NCBI RefSeq assembly: GCF_000733945.1
Contig: NZ_JPOL01000002.1
Coordinates: 1,489,001-1,553,000 of the forward strand
Reading direction: 5' to 3'
Source: Flavimarina sp. Hel_I_48
GTDB lineage: Bacteria > Bacteroidota > Bacteroidia > Flavobacteriales > Flavobacteriaceae
Length of the DNA: 64,000 nucleotides
Shown here: positions 46,425 to 53,789 of the stretch, piece by piece
How positions within the stretch are numbered: the first letter of the stretch is position 1
Layout: each line of letters begins with the position of its first letter
The notes under the pieces: model-generated
Told to the model about the DNA's origin: nothing
The model's input: the letters and a program-made list of their open reading frames with translations, nothing else
Databases searched by the model: none
Position numbers and translations under genes: made by a program

Positions 46425-46811
46425 ATGGAAATCGAGAAATTACATCATATTGCCATCATATGTTCGGACTATAGAAAATCAAAGCATTTCTATACAGAGA
46501 TTTTAGGGTTTGAAATTGGTAGTGAAATATACAGAACGGAGAGAAAATCTTATAAACTGGATCTTCTTTTGAACGGACAATATTTAATTGAACTGTTCTC
46601 CTTTCCCAATCCGTCCAATAGGCCCACAAGGCCAGAGGCAACGGGATTGAGGCATATTTGTTTTAGTGTGAAAGATATTGGCAATGCGATGGAATATTTA
46701 AGATCAAAAAATGTTGTAACCGAACCAATTCGGATAGACGAACATACCGGTAGGAAATTCACGTTTTTCAGCGACCCAGATGATCTACCGATCGAGATTT
46801 ACGAAATATGA
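46425..46811 (+). CDS. VOC family protein (SMU1112c/YaeR-like glyoxalase fold)
   Basis: This 128-residue protein is a single vicinal oxygen chelate domain with paired beta-alpha-beta-beta-beta modules. The first is KLHHIAIICSDYRKSKHFYT with LILIELFSF-like metal-side strands (YLIELFSFPN). The second is GLRHICFSVKDIGNAMEYL, ending PIEIYEI. The N-terminal H-H and C-terminal E residues fit the metal site of the SMU1112c/YaeR subgroup, whose reaction is unknown. Its stop overlaps the next start (ATGA), so it is coupled to the beta-helix protein. Confidence 0.9.
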   Translation: MEIEKLHHIAIICSDYRKSKHFYTEILGFEIGSEIYRTERKSYKLDLLLNGQYLIELFSFPNPSNRPTRPEATGLRHICFSVKDIGNAMEYLRSKNVVTEPIRIDEHTGRKFTFFSDPDDLPIEIYEI

Positions 46812-47413
46812 TAAATTTAGAAAAGTACATTGATGATGTAAATTCAAAATTCCCGCATATCAAAAACCTGCAGCCATGGGAAATTGTACATGATATGGAA
46901 AGTATTTTATTACAAAGAATAAAACTCTTGGGTGATGATTATGAGATCAACGACAATGTTGCCATTCATAGGACAGCCACAATTGAACAGGGCGTAATCT
47001 TAAAGGGTACAATAATCATTTCCGAAAATTGTTCGTTAGGTGCGAATTCTTACTTTAGAGGGCCGATATTTTTGAGCAGCTCCGTAAGGATCGGGCCAGG
47101 TTCAGAAATAAAGCAATCCATGATATTCAATAATACCGCAGTGGCTCATTTTAATTATATCGGAAACAGCATAATTGGACAGAACATAAATTTTGAAGCG
47201 GGTTCAATCTGTGCCAACCACTTCAATGAAAGAAGGGACAAACGAATTTTTGTGACCCTTGATGGAAAAAGTATAGACACTAAGGTCGAAAAGTTTGGAT
47301 CACTTGTTGGCGACAATTCAAAGATTGGCGCCAATGCGGTACTGTCTCCGGGGACAATTCTGGAAAAAGATAGTGTTGTAAAACGGCTTGAATTAATTGA
47401 ACAAACAAAATGA
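46808..47413 (+). CDS. left-handed beta-helix (hexapeptide-repeat) protein, GlmU C-terminal-like
   Basis: This 201-residue protein has an N-terminal helical segment (1-45), then hexapeptide-type beta-helix turns such as IHRTATIEQGVILKGTIIIS, NCSLGANSYFRGPIFLSSSV, RIGPGSEIKQS and GDNSKIGANAVLSPGTI. The central stretch NFEAGSICANHFNERRDKRI resembles the acetyltransferase half of GlmU-like sugar-nucleotide enzymes. There is no nucleotidyltransferase domain. It is probably an acyl- or nucleotidyl-sugar transferase part or a paralogue of unknown substrate. It is translationally coupled to the VOC gene. Confidence 0.8.
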   Translation: MINLEKYIDDVNSKFPHIKNLQPWEIVHDMESILLQRIKLLGDDYEINDNVAIHRTATIEQGVILKGTIIISENCSLGANSYFRGPIFLSSSVRIGPGSEIKQSMIFNNTAVAHFNYIGNSIIGQNINFEAGSICANHFNERRDKRIFVTLDGKSIDTKVEKFGSLVGDNSKIGANAVLSPGTILEKDSVVKRLELIEQTK

Positions 47414-47525
47414 CGGAAGTCAGGGTAATTTTTCCCAACAAAGCTGAATCATTTAAAAGTTTAGTTTTTTAGCCTATAAATGAACTTCAAAGAAAATTAG
47501 GTTAAAAAGAGATTTTGGGTATTTT

Positions 47526-47549
47526 AACCCAGGTTTATTTGAACTATCC
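47526..47549. repeat. 24-base direct repeat, right copy
   Basis: AACCCAGGTTTATTTGAACT plus ATCC is the partner of 46197-46220. It is followed at once by a terminator-like stem. The rest of the 463-base gap (47414-47876) is AT-rich and shows no gene. Confidence 0.55.
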
Positions 47550-47553
47550 ACCG

Positions 47554-47572
47554 GGCTCTAAAGAGCCTTTTT
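47554..47572 (+). terminator. terminator after the VOC/beta-helix pair
   Basis: The stem GGCTC/GAGCC with a tight TAAA loop is followed by T5, about 140 bases past the stop codon. Confidence 0.6.
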
Positions 47573-47876
47573 AATGTCTTTATATTAGCAACATATATTG
47601 CTTCTTCTTCAAGTTAATTCTAGAAAGTCCCACCTAGAATTCATTTTCCCATAACTAATTATTAAAATTTCTATTAGAGTATCATTTTAGGATCTCAATC
47701 ACTCACTTAAGTAAATTTTCAATAAAAATTTCGATAGAATAAAAGCTCGAATTTGAATACAGTAATGATTTTTGAATCAAATTTTGATATACATTTGATA
47801 GAGAACAAAAATGTTCAAAACAACCGGAAAAACCTAAAAGTCAATCATTCAACTTCAAAACTACAAATTAAAACCA

Positions 47877-48287
47877 ATGAAAAAAAAAGTACTCTTTTTA
47901 TCTATTTTCCTTTTAATGTGCGGCAGCGCGTTCAGCCAATTCAAAGTAGGTTTTCACCAGTCTAACCTTCCTTTTATAGCGCTGGGTTACGAAATTCAAG
48001 ATCGATTTACTCCAGAATTGAGATTGGGCAGTGATCAATTTATTGAAGATCTTTCGATTGAGGCTGTACTAACTTACAAATTCATCAATAAGGAAGATTA
48101 TAATTTCTATGGAGGCTTAGGTTATAAGACCACTATTTATGAAGGATTGGTAATTCCTATAGGTTTTAATTTTTACCCTTTTGAAAATAAAAAATTTGGT
48201 TTTCATATAGAAGCGGCCCCTATCCTACTAAATGCTGATATTCTACGGGGTAGTTTTGGAATACATTACCGTTTCCTTAAAAGCTGA
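47877..48287 (+). CDS. small outer-membrane beta-barrel-like protein
   Basis: This 136-residue protein has a clear signal peptide (KVLFLSIFLLMCGSAFSQ, cleaved after about residue 20). The mature part alternates polar and aromatic residues in strand-sized pieces (FYGGLGYKTTIYEGLVIPIG, KKFGFHIEAAPILL) and ends in GSFGIHYRFLKS, typical of small outer membrane barrels. No family was recognised. It is monocistronic and ends at a bidirectional terminator. Confidence 0.7.
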   Translation: MKKKVLFLSIFLLMCGSAFSQFKVGFHQSNLPFIALGYEIQDRFTPELRLGSDQFIEDLSIEAVLTYKFINKEDYNFYGGLGYKTTIYEGLVIPIGFNFYPFENKKFGFHIEAAPILLNADILRGSFGIHYRFLKS

Positions 48288-48313
48288 TAATAAAACAGCA
48301 AGAACGGAACAAA

Positions 48314-48359
48314 AAAACGCCCTGTTTTCCTCCAAAAATTGGATAAAACAGGGCGTTTT
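48314..48359. terminator. bidirectional terminator between the small OM protein and the Cys/Met metabolism gene
   Basis: The stem AAAAACGCCCTGTTTTCC / GGATAAAACAGGGCGTTTT has A- and T-runs on either side, between convergent genes. Confidence 0.85.
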
Positions 48360-48384
48360 CTGGTGTATTAAGCCAGTTTTCTGA

Positions 48385-49527
48385 CTAATCCAGTGCTTGT
48401 TCTAAGTCGGCAAGAAGATCTTCTTCATCTTCTATACCCACACTCAGCCGAATCAGGGAATCTTTAATCCCTATTTTTTCGCGCTGCTCTTTAGGAATAC
48501 TGGCGTGTGTCATACTCGCAGGATGACCGGCGAGGCTTTCCACTCCGCCCAGGCTTTCTGCAAGGGTGAAAACTTTAAGTTTTTCAACCACTTTTACGGC
48601 GCCCTCCTTAGAATCTTCGGTCGTAGTAAAAGATACCATACCACCATAATCCTTCATTTGTTTTTTTGCAATGTCATGGTTGGGGTGATCCTCAAAACCT
48701 GGCCAGTATACATGATCAACCTTAGGATGATTCTTAAGGAAATGTGCTACCGCCTTACCATTTTCACAATGACGCTGTACCCGTATATGCAGTGTTTTTA
48801 TTCCGCGAAGCGCTAAAAAACTATCCTGTGGACCGCAAATTGCGCCACTGGCATTCTGTATAAAATAGAGTCGGTCTGCGAGTTCATCATCCTTGACCAC
48901 CAGCGAACCCATAACCAGGTCACTATGCCCACCTATATATTTTGTAGCGCTGTGCATCACGATATCTGCGCCCAGATCAAGGGGCTGCTGCAAATAAGGA
49001 GTAGCAAAGGTATTGTCTACCGCAAGCAAAAGATCGTTCTTTTTTGCCACCTGGGAAACCGCCTCGATATCAATAACATTCATCATGGGATTTGTGGGGG
49101 TCTCCACCCAGATCAACTTGGTATTTTCATTGATATGCTCTGCGATCTTATCTGCATCCTGCATTCCCACAAAGTGAAATTTCAACCCGAAATCTTCAAA
49201 AATCTGTGTAAATAACCGGTAAGAACCGCCATAAAGATCATTTGTGGAGATTATCTCATCCCCGGGCTTAAATAATTTAAGCACCGCGTCTATAGCGGCT
49301 AGACCAGAGGCAAAAGCGACACCATGCTTTCCATTTTCTATGCTTGCCAGGGATTTCTCAAGGGCCGCACGGGTAGGATTTCCGCTTCGCGAATACTCAA
49401 AACCCTTATGGCCACCCGGAGTGGTCTGGGAAAAAGTAGATGTTTGATATATGGGGGGCATCACGCTGCCGTATGCAGGATCTACGTCCTTCTGGCCACC
49501 GTGAATGGTTTTGGTGTTAAATTTCAT
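48385..49527 (-). CDS. cystathionine gamma-synthase/lyase (PLP-dependent)
   Basis: This 380-residue member of the Cys/Met metabolism PLP family has STFSQTTPGGHKGFEYSRSG with the phosphate-binding YSR motif, then ASGLAAIDAVLKLF and LIWVETPTNPMMNVIDIEAV. The PLP lysine is in DIVMHSATKYIGGHSDLVMG. The C-terminal SLGGVESLAGHPASMTHASI is typical. The family makes or cleaves cystathionine, and synthase and lyase cannot be separated safely by reading alone. It is monocistronic and divergent from the DUF3298 lipoprotein gene. Confidence 0.92.
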   Translation of the reverse strand: MKFNTKTIHGGQKDVDPAYGSVMPPIYQTSTFSQTTPGGHKGFEYSRSGNPTRAALEKSLASIENGKHGVAFASGLAAIDAVLKLFKPGDEIISTNDLYGGSYRLFTQIFEDFGLKFHFVGMQDADKIAEHINENTKLIWVETPTNPMMNVIDIEAVSQVAKKNDLLLAVDNTFATPYLQQPLDLGADIVMHSATKYIGGHSDLVMGSLVVKDDELADRLYFIQNASGAICGPQDSFLALRGIKTLHIRVQRHCENGKAVAHFLKNHPKVDHVYWPGFEDHPNHDIAKKQMKDYGGMVSFTTTEDSKEGAVKVVEKLKVFTLAESLGGVESLAGHPASMTHASIPKEQREKIGIKDSLIRLSVGIEDEEDLLADLEQALD

Positions 49528-49604
49528 AATATACTGTGTTTTTAATCTTTCGTTAAAAGTGCCGTAAAAATACCAAGTGGTTAGCGGAACGCCAAAATTG
49601 CCTG

Positions 49605-49612
49605 TATCTTTG
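49605..49612 (+). promoter_or_regulatory. candidate -7 box (TATCTTTG) of the DUF3298 lipoprotein gene
   Basis: TATCTTTG fits TAnnTTTG and lies 27 bases before the TTG start at 49640. No clear -33 TTG is at the proper distance. Confidence 0.5.
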
Positions 49613-49639
49613 GCCTATGTTTAACGTAAAAACCTGCTT

Positions 49640-50407
49640 TTGAAAATCTTTGCGCCCCTGTTTCTTGTTTTGTTGCTCCTAACCAGTTGCCAGGACGAGG
49701 CTTCTACACTTTCTTTTTCTGAAAAATCCTACACTACTGCTTCCCTGCCGGAATGTAAAGAGGACCTCTGCCCTAAAATTGCTATTCAGCTTTTAATGGC
49801 TGAAGGCAAATCGCCGCTGGCAAAGACCATTAACACTGCAATAGAAGAAAAAATCGCCACTGGCCTCGCTATTAGCCCGGAAGAAGAAGGAAAAATCAAA
49901 ACCATTGATGAGGGCGTTACCAATTTTATAAAGGAATACAGAACGGCAAATTCAGAATTTCCCAACTTACCCTCTACGGAAGGCTACGAATTTACAAGCA
50001 ACAGCAGCATAAGCCTGGAAACCGAAAGTTTACTTTCCATAGCGATTGAAATGTACAGCTACTGGGGCGGTGCACATGGCTATGGCAGTACTACTTATGT
50101 GAATTTTGACAAAAAAGATGGGAAGCAGCTTACGATGGACAACCTTATAAAAGATAAACAAAAGTTCAGGGAACTTGCAGAGCGGCTCTTCCGAAAAGAA
50201 GAAGATATTCCCGAGACCAGAAATATTAATAATACCGGTTATTTTTTTGAAAATGACACGTTTAGCCTACCCAATAATTTTGGGTTTGAAAAAGATACCC
50301 TTATCTTGATTTACAACCCCTACGAAGTTGCATCGTACGCTGAGGGGCAAATTACAATCAAAATCCCGAAAGCAGAGGCAGCCCCTTTTCTTTCCGTGCA
50401 TTTATAG
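49640..50407 (+). CDS. DUF3298/DUF4163 (RsiV-like) lipoprotein
   Basis: This 255-residue protein is read from a TTG start; an in-frame stop lies just upstream and there is no ATG in the signal region. The lipobox is LLLLTSC (signal FAPLFLVLLLLTSCQ). The rest is a DUF4163 segment followed by DUF3298 (YSYWGGAHGYGSTTYVNFDK, the common Y-x-G-G-A-H motif, and FEKDTLILIYNPYEVASYAE). Related domains occur in the RsiV anti-sigma factor, where they bind lysozyme. Free lipoprotein forms have no set role. The 3' end overlaps the converging DinB-like pseudogene by 50 bases. Confidence 0.85.
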   Translation: MKIFAPLFLVLLLLTSCQDEASTLSFSEKSYTTASLPECKEDLCPKIAIQLLMAEGKSPLAKTINTAIEEKIATGLAISPEEEGKIKTIDEGVTNFIKEYRTANSEFPNLPSTEGYEFTSNSSISLETESLLSIAIEMYSYWGGAHGYGSTTYVNFDKKDGKQLTMDNLIKDKQKFRELAERLFRKEEDIPETRNINNTGYFFENDTFSLPNNFGFEKDTLILIYNPYEVASYAEGQITIKIPKAEAAPFLSVHL

Positions 50408-50854
50408 CGCGTTTGAGTGCGGTGATTGCGCCGTGGTGAATTCCTTCATGAAAATTATTGAATACAATGGCCTCTTCTATCGTGCTCAAAACAGAACCAG
50501 AGTTGGCCGTATAGGGTTTATACTTTTCAAAAAGTCCTTCATGAAGGTCTTTCCTTGTTTGTTCAACAGCGGGTATTAGCTTTGATTTTAGATACTGCAC
50601 AGCTACGTTATCAATGTTTTTAGTAGGTTTTGTACCCTTTTTATAATTGGTGATCCACTCTTCTGCAATCACGGGGGTCTGGCCTGTAAAAGAATACATA
50701 TACATTTGCTGATGTGCCAGCGTGTGCGCAATGTTCCAAAAAATATTATTGTTAAATCCGTAGGGATTGCGTTCAACTCTTCAAGAGCAAGATTTTCCAG
50801 GTAGCCAGTGAGGATCTCATGATTTTTTAAGGTAATATCAAGTGTATAGTCCAT
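50358..50854 (-). pseudogene. DinB family gene with a one-base frameshift
   Basis: Two overlapping frames together make one DinB-like four-helix protein. The first, from the ATG at 50854, reads MDYTLDITLKNHEILTGYLE to ELNAIPTDL. The second carries YGFNNNIFWNIAHTLAHQQM, the conserved DinB helix with its metal histidines, and runs through ITNYKKGTKP to FNNFHEGIHHGAITALKRAI. They join if one C is added in the run of three C (GGG on the plus strand at 50763-50765). This is either a real inactivating deletion in a homopolymer or a sequencing error. DinB-like proteins are metal-dependent thiol or transferase enzymes, often of unknown substrate. Confidence 0.85.
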
Positions 50855-50869
50855 AGCGTAAATTTAAAT

Positions 50870-50877
50870 TATATTTG
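50870..50877 (+). promoter_or_regulatory. candidate -7 box (TATATTTG) of the ArsC-like gene
   Basis: TATATTTG fits TAnnTTTG and lies 54 bases before the TTG start at 50932, in the gap shared with the divergent DinB-like gene. Confidence 0.45.
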
Positions 50878-50931
50878 CCCGCTGCTAAGAAGCCAAAACC
50901 CTTTAGAAGCCCAACCATAAAAGCATAAGTT

Positions 50932-51300
50932 TTGAAGAAAATATATTACCTCTCCACCTGCGATACCTGCAACCGTATTATTAAAGAAATTGAGCTCCCA
51001 AGTGCTTTTATCAAACAGGATATAAAAACAGATCCTATTACCGGGGAGCAACTAGAAGAACTTTACAACCTTGCGGGCAGCTACGAGGCTTTGTTTAGTA
51101 AACGTGCCAGGCTTTATAGAGAGCTTGACCTCAAAAATCAAAACCTTGATGACGATGCGATGGGCAATTATATCCTGGAACATTATACCTTTTTAAAACG
51201 TCCCGTTATCGTGAACAACGGGGATATTTTTATAGGGAATGCCAAAAAAACGGTCGCTGCTGCAAAAGAAGCCATTCACCGCAACGATAAAGAGATATAG
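50932..51300 (+). CDS. ArsC/Spx-family thioredoxin-fold protein
   Basis: This 122-residue protein is read from a TTG start (no ATG is available in frame before the core). The N-terminal motif YYLSTCDTCNRIIKE has the ArsC-type active-site cysteine followed by a second cysteine (CxxC). FLKRPVIVNNGDIFIGN matches the family's conserved RPI motif region (K-R-P-V). Such proteins are annotated as arsenate reductase-like but may be Spx-like regulators or have other redox roles. No arsenic genes are nearby. Confidence 0.85.
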   Translation: MKKIYYLSTCDTCNRIIKEIELPSAFIKQDIKTDPITGEQLEELYNLAGSYEALFSKRARLYRELDLKNQNLDDDAMGNYILEHYTFLKRPVIVNNGDIFIGNAKKTVAAAKEAIHRNDKEI

Positions 51301-51325
51301 TCTATAAAATTGATCCTAAAGTAAT

Positions 51326-51805
51326 TTATTGACTTAGAGCCTGAGGTTTTTTACCGGCAGTGCGGGTATCTTCTTTTGTGATCGTTCTAAAATCTTCGGT
51401 TCTATCCAGCTGGGAAAGGTTGTTGTACAATGCTTCGGGCAATGTGGTCAATTTTCGGCTTTTAAGATCCATCCAGGCACCCATCATTTCGCAGCGCGCA
51501 AAATTGTTCCCTTCCGCATCATAAAAATTGTGTACGAATTCAAAAAACTTACCGCCCTCTGCAAGGCCTTTCAACTGTAAGGAAACCTGTACAGGCTTAC
51601 CGGCAAATACTTCTTTAAAGTAATACATATGCTCGTAGAATACCACGGGACCCAGATTGAGCTTTGCCATCTCTTTCTGGCCAAAACCGTTTTCCATCAA
51701 ATAACTCATACGGGTATGGCTCATAAAATTTATATATGCTGAATTGGCCAAATGCCTATTTGCATCAATATCGCTCCAGCGTATTTCAAAATCCTTTAAA
51801 TACAT
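51326..51805 (-). CDS. acyl-CoA thioesterase (4HBT hotdog fold)
   Basis: This 159-residue protein starts with the hotdog motif FEIRWSDIDANRHLANSAYI, whose aspartate (WSDID) is the usual 4HBT catalytic residue. HTRMSYLMENGF follows and is typical of the FatA/YbgC-like group. A long central helix and the segment GNNFARCEMMGAWMDLKSRK complete it. It probably hydrolyses short- or medium-chain acyl-CoA. It converges on the ArsC-like gene with 25 bases between. Confidence 0.88.
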   Translation of the reverse strand: MYLKDFEIRWSDIDANRHLANSAYINFMSHTRMSYLMENGFGQKEMAKLNLGPVVFYEHMYYFKEVFAGKPVQVSLQLKGLAEGGKFFEFVHNFYDAEGNNFARCEMMGAWMDLKSRKLTTLPEALYNNLSQLDRTEDFRTITKEDTRTAGKKPQALSQ

Positions 51806-51925
51806 AAATCGTTCTTAGGTTATAAAACAAAGGTATTATTTTTAAATCCCTAATTCTGTTGTAAATATCTTAATGGATTTGCCTTAAGCACCCTTAGGGT
51901 CTATTTTTACGAAAAAAATACGCGT

Positions 51926-52951
51926 ATGTACATCAAAAGAAATATGAGCTGGAAACTCATATTTAGATATACCTGGAAGAATATCCTGTTTTTCGTCCTA
52001 TACTGCCTTCTTATATTTTTTATCTATGAAATATTAGGGTTCTATTTTATTGGTTTTCCCTTTCAACCACTAACTGTGATAGGTATTGCGGTATCTTTTT
52101 ATGTAGGTTTTAAAAATAGCCAGAGTTACGACCGTTTCTGGGAAGGTAGAAAGATATGGGGCAGTGTGGTAAATTACAGCAGGACATGGGCCATACGGGT
52201 AATCAGTTTTGTGGATACCGATGACGAGGCTTTTAATCAGCGCGTAAGGACTGAAATGGTACATCGTCACGTAGCCTGGATCAATGCACTGCGCGTGCAA
52301 TTGCGCCAACCCCGGTCCTGGTCGCTAGAGCATGGTTTTTTTGCAAAAAGGCTCTTTGACAGCCATGCAGAGCGCAACATGTCCAGAACAGGTGCACATA
52401 ATTTTATATCTCAAGTGGAGTATGAAAATATTAGGGACCGCCCTAATATAGCTACGCACCTGGTCAAGAATCAGGCAAATTCAGTGACTCAATTGCGCAA
52501 AGACAATGTGATTGATGCCTTTCAGGAAATGCAGCTGCAAGCAGTGCTTGAAGAATTTTATAATCTACAGGGAATGTGCGAGCGTATAAAAAACACGCCA
52601 TTTCCCAGACAGTACGCTTATATGTCAAAAATATTTACATGGATTTTTGTCTTACTTCTACCTCTTGGTTTATTGAATATTTTTGAAGAACATGTGCAAA
52701 GTGACACGATACATGAAGGGTTAAAAAACCCGTTACTGTTTTTACAAATGATTCCTTTTGCGGTACTGATCATGTGGATTTTTACCACCATGGAAATGGT
52801 AGGTGACAGCAGTGAAGACCCGTTTGATGGACGTGCAAATGACGTTCCCATGACCGCACTTTGCCGCACCATTGAAATAGACCTGCGTGATATGCTCAAT
52901 GAAAAACAATTACCAAAACCCATAGAACCAAAAGACGATATTCTTTATTAA
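51926..52951 (+). CDS. bestrophin family ion channel
   Basis: This 341-residue membrane protein has the bestrophin/RFP-TM signature. The N-terminal helix WKNILFFVLYCLLIFFIYEI is followed by FQPLTVIGIAVSFYVGFKNS and SYDRFWEGRKIWGSVVNYSR, the conserved arginine-rich motif. The later helix pair is FTWIFVLLLPLGLLNIF and PFAVLIMWIFTTMEMVGDSS, and the last segment leads into EDPFDGRANDVPMTALCRTI. Bacterial bestrophins form pentameric channels, cation-selective in the best-studied case. It is monocistronic. Confidence 0.93.
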   Translation: MYIKRNMSWKLIFRYTWKNILFFVLYCLLIFFIYEILGFYFIGFPFQPLTVIGIAVSFYVGFKNSQSYDRFWEGRKIWGSVVNYSRTWAIRVISFVDTDDEAFNQRVRTEMVHRHVAWINALRVQLRQPRSWSLEHGFFAKRLFDSHAERNMSRTGAHNFISQVEYENIRDRPNIATHLVKNQANSVTQLRKDNVIDAFQEMQLQAVLEEFYNLQGMCERIKNTPFPRQYAYMSKIFTWIFVLLLPLGLLNIFEEHVQSDTIHEGLKNPLLFLQMIPFAVLIMWIFTTMEMVGDSSEDPFDGRANDVPMTALCRTIEIDLRDMLNEKQLPKPIEPKDDILY

Positions 52952-53015
52952 AATTTCATCTGAAAGAAGCGCTAAGTATAATTTACCAAAGGCATTTCAA
53001 AACGTGAAAAAAGCA

Positions 53016-53046
53016 TTGCAAAAAGCTTAAATCTTCGTTATCTTTC
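53016..53046 (+). promoter_or_regulatory. candidate promoter of the azurin gene (TTG-N20-TATCTTTC)
   Basis: TTG at 53016-53018 is followed after 20 bases by TATCTTTC at 53039-53046. This is near the Bacteroidota -33/-7 consensus and about 80 bases upstream of the azurin ATG. Confidence 0.55.
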
Positions 53047-53125
53047 AAATTCATTTAAAACAACCGTGCCGCTTTACAAACTGTTGAGGCACAGGTTATA
53101 AAATTAAGACTAAAACCATTTATTC

Positions 53126-53638
53126 ATGAAAATCCTTAAGAAATTAGCGCTTGTAGCCCTTGCTACCTTGCTTGTAAATTGTGGCGATGCCGAAAAAAAA
53201 GAAAAAGATGAGGTCAAATTAAAGTCCAATAACTCCGCAACAACTTCTTCAAAAAAAGAATCTGATGTTACCGAAGTTGTGTTGCTTGCCACAGATCAAA
53301 TGCAGTTCAATAAAACTGAAATACGCGTACCTGCAGGTAAGCCTATAACCCTGACTTTACGCCATACCGGTACCATGGATGTAAAAGTTATGGGACATAA
53401 TTTTGTATTGCTGAAAAAAGATACAGAGATTCCCGCTTTTGCAAATGCGGCCGCTGGTGCAGCAGAAAATGAATATATTCCTGACGGTACTGAGGCCGTT
53501 ATTGTACATACTAAATTAGTAGGTGGTGGTCAGTCTGACACTATTGATTTTGACGCTCCAGAGCCTGGGACTTATGATTTTATCTGTAGTTTCCCCGGTC
53601 ATTACGCTTTGATGAAAGGTAAATTCATCGTGGAGTAG
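53126..53638 (+). CDS. azurin, membrane-anchored cupredoxin
   Basis: This 170-residue lipoprotein has the signal LKKLALVALATLLVNC with the cysteine near residue 19, then a Lys/Ser-rich linker. The cupredoxin core carries the type I copper ligands H91 (MGHNFVLL), C154, H159 and M163 in CSFPGHYALM. Azurins carry electrons in the periplasm. The lipid anchor places it on the outer face of the inner membrane or on the outer membrane. No partner oxidase or reductase is adjacent. It ends in a strong terminator. Confidence 0.95.
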   Translation: MKILKKLALVALATLLVNCGDAEKKEKDEVKLKSNNSATTSSKKESDVTEVVLLATDQMQFNKTEIRVPAGKPITLTLRHTGTMDVKVMGHNFVLLKKDTEIPAFANAAAGAAENEYIPDGTEAVIVHTKLVGGGQSDTIDFDAPEPGTYDFICSFPGHYALMKGKFIVE

Positions 53639-53667
53639 GTCAAAGACCTGAAAATCATTCCATTTTT

Positions 53668-53712
53668 AGGCTAAAATCAAGCATAAATACTTGGTTTTAG
53701 CCTATTTTTTTT
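53668..53712 (+). terminator. terminator after azurin
   Basis: The stem AGGCTAAAATCAAG / CTTGGTTTTAGCCT is followed by T8, about 30 bases after the stop codon. Confidence 0.88.
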
Positions 53713-53789
53713 CATTTTAATCCTTATTTTTCAATAGAATAAAAGTGTTTTCTAACTCGTGAATAACTTACAATTAGCAACTTTAAGTA

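Noticed and set aside
50932..51300. Arsenic-resistance function for the ArsC-like protein
   Set aside because: No arsenite pump, ArsR or other ars gene is nearby, and the CxxC form also fits Spx-like or other thiol proteins.
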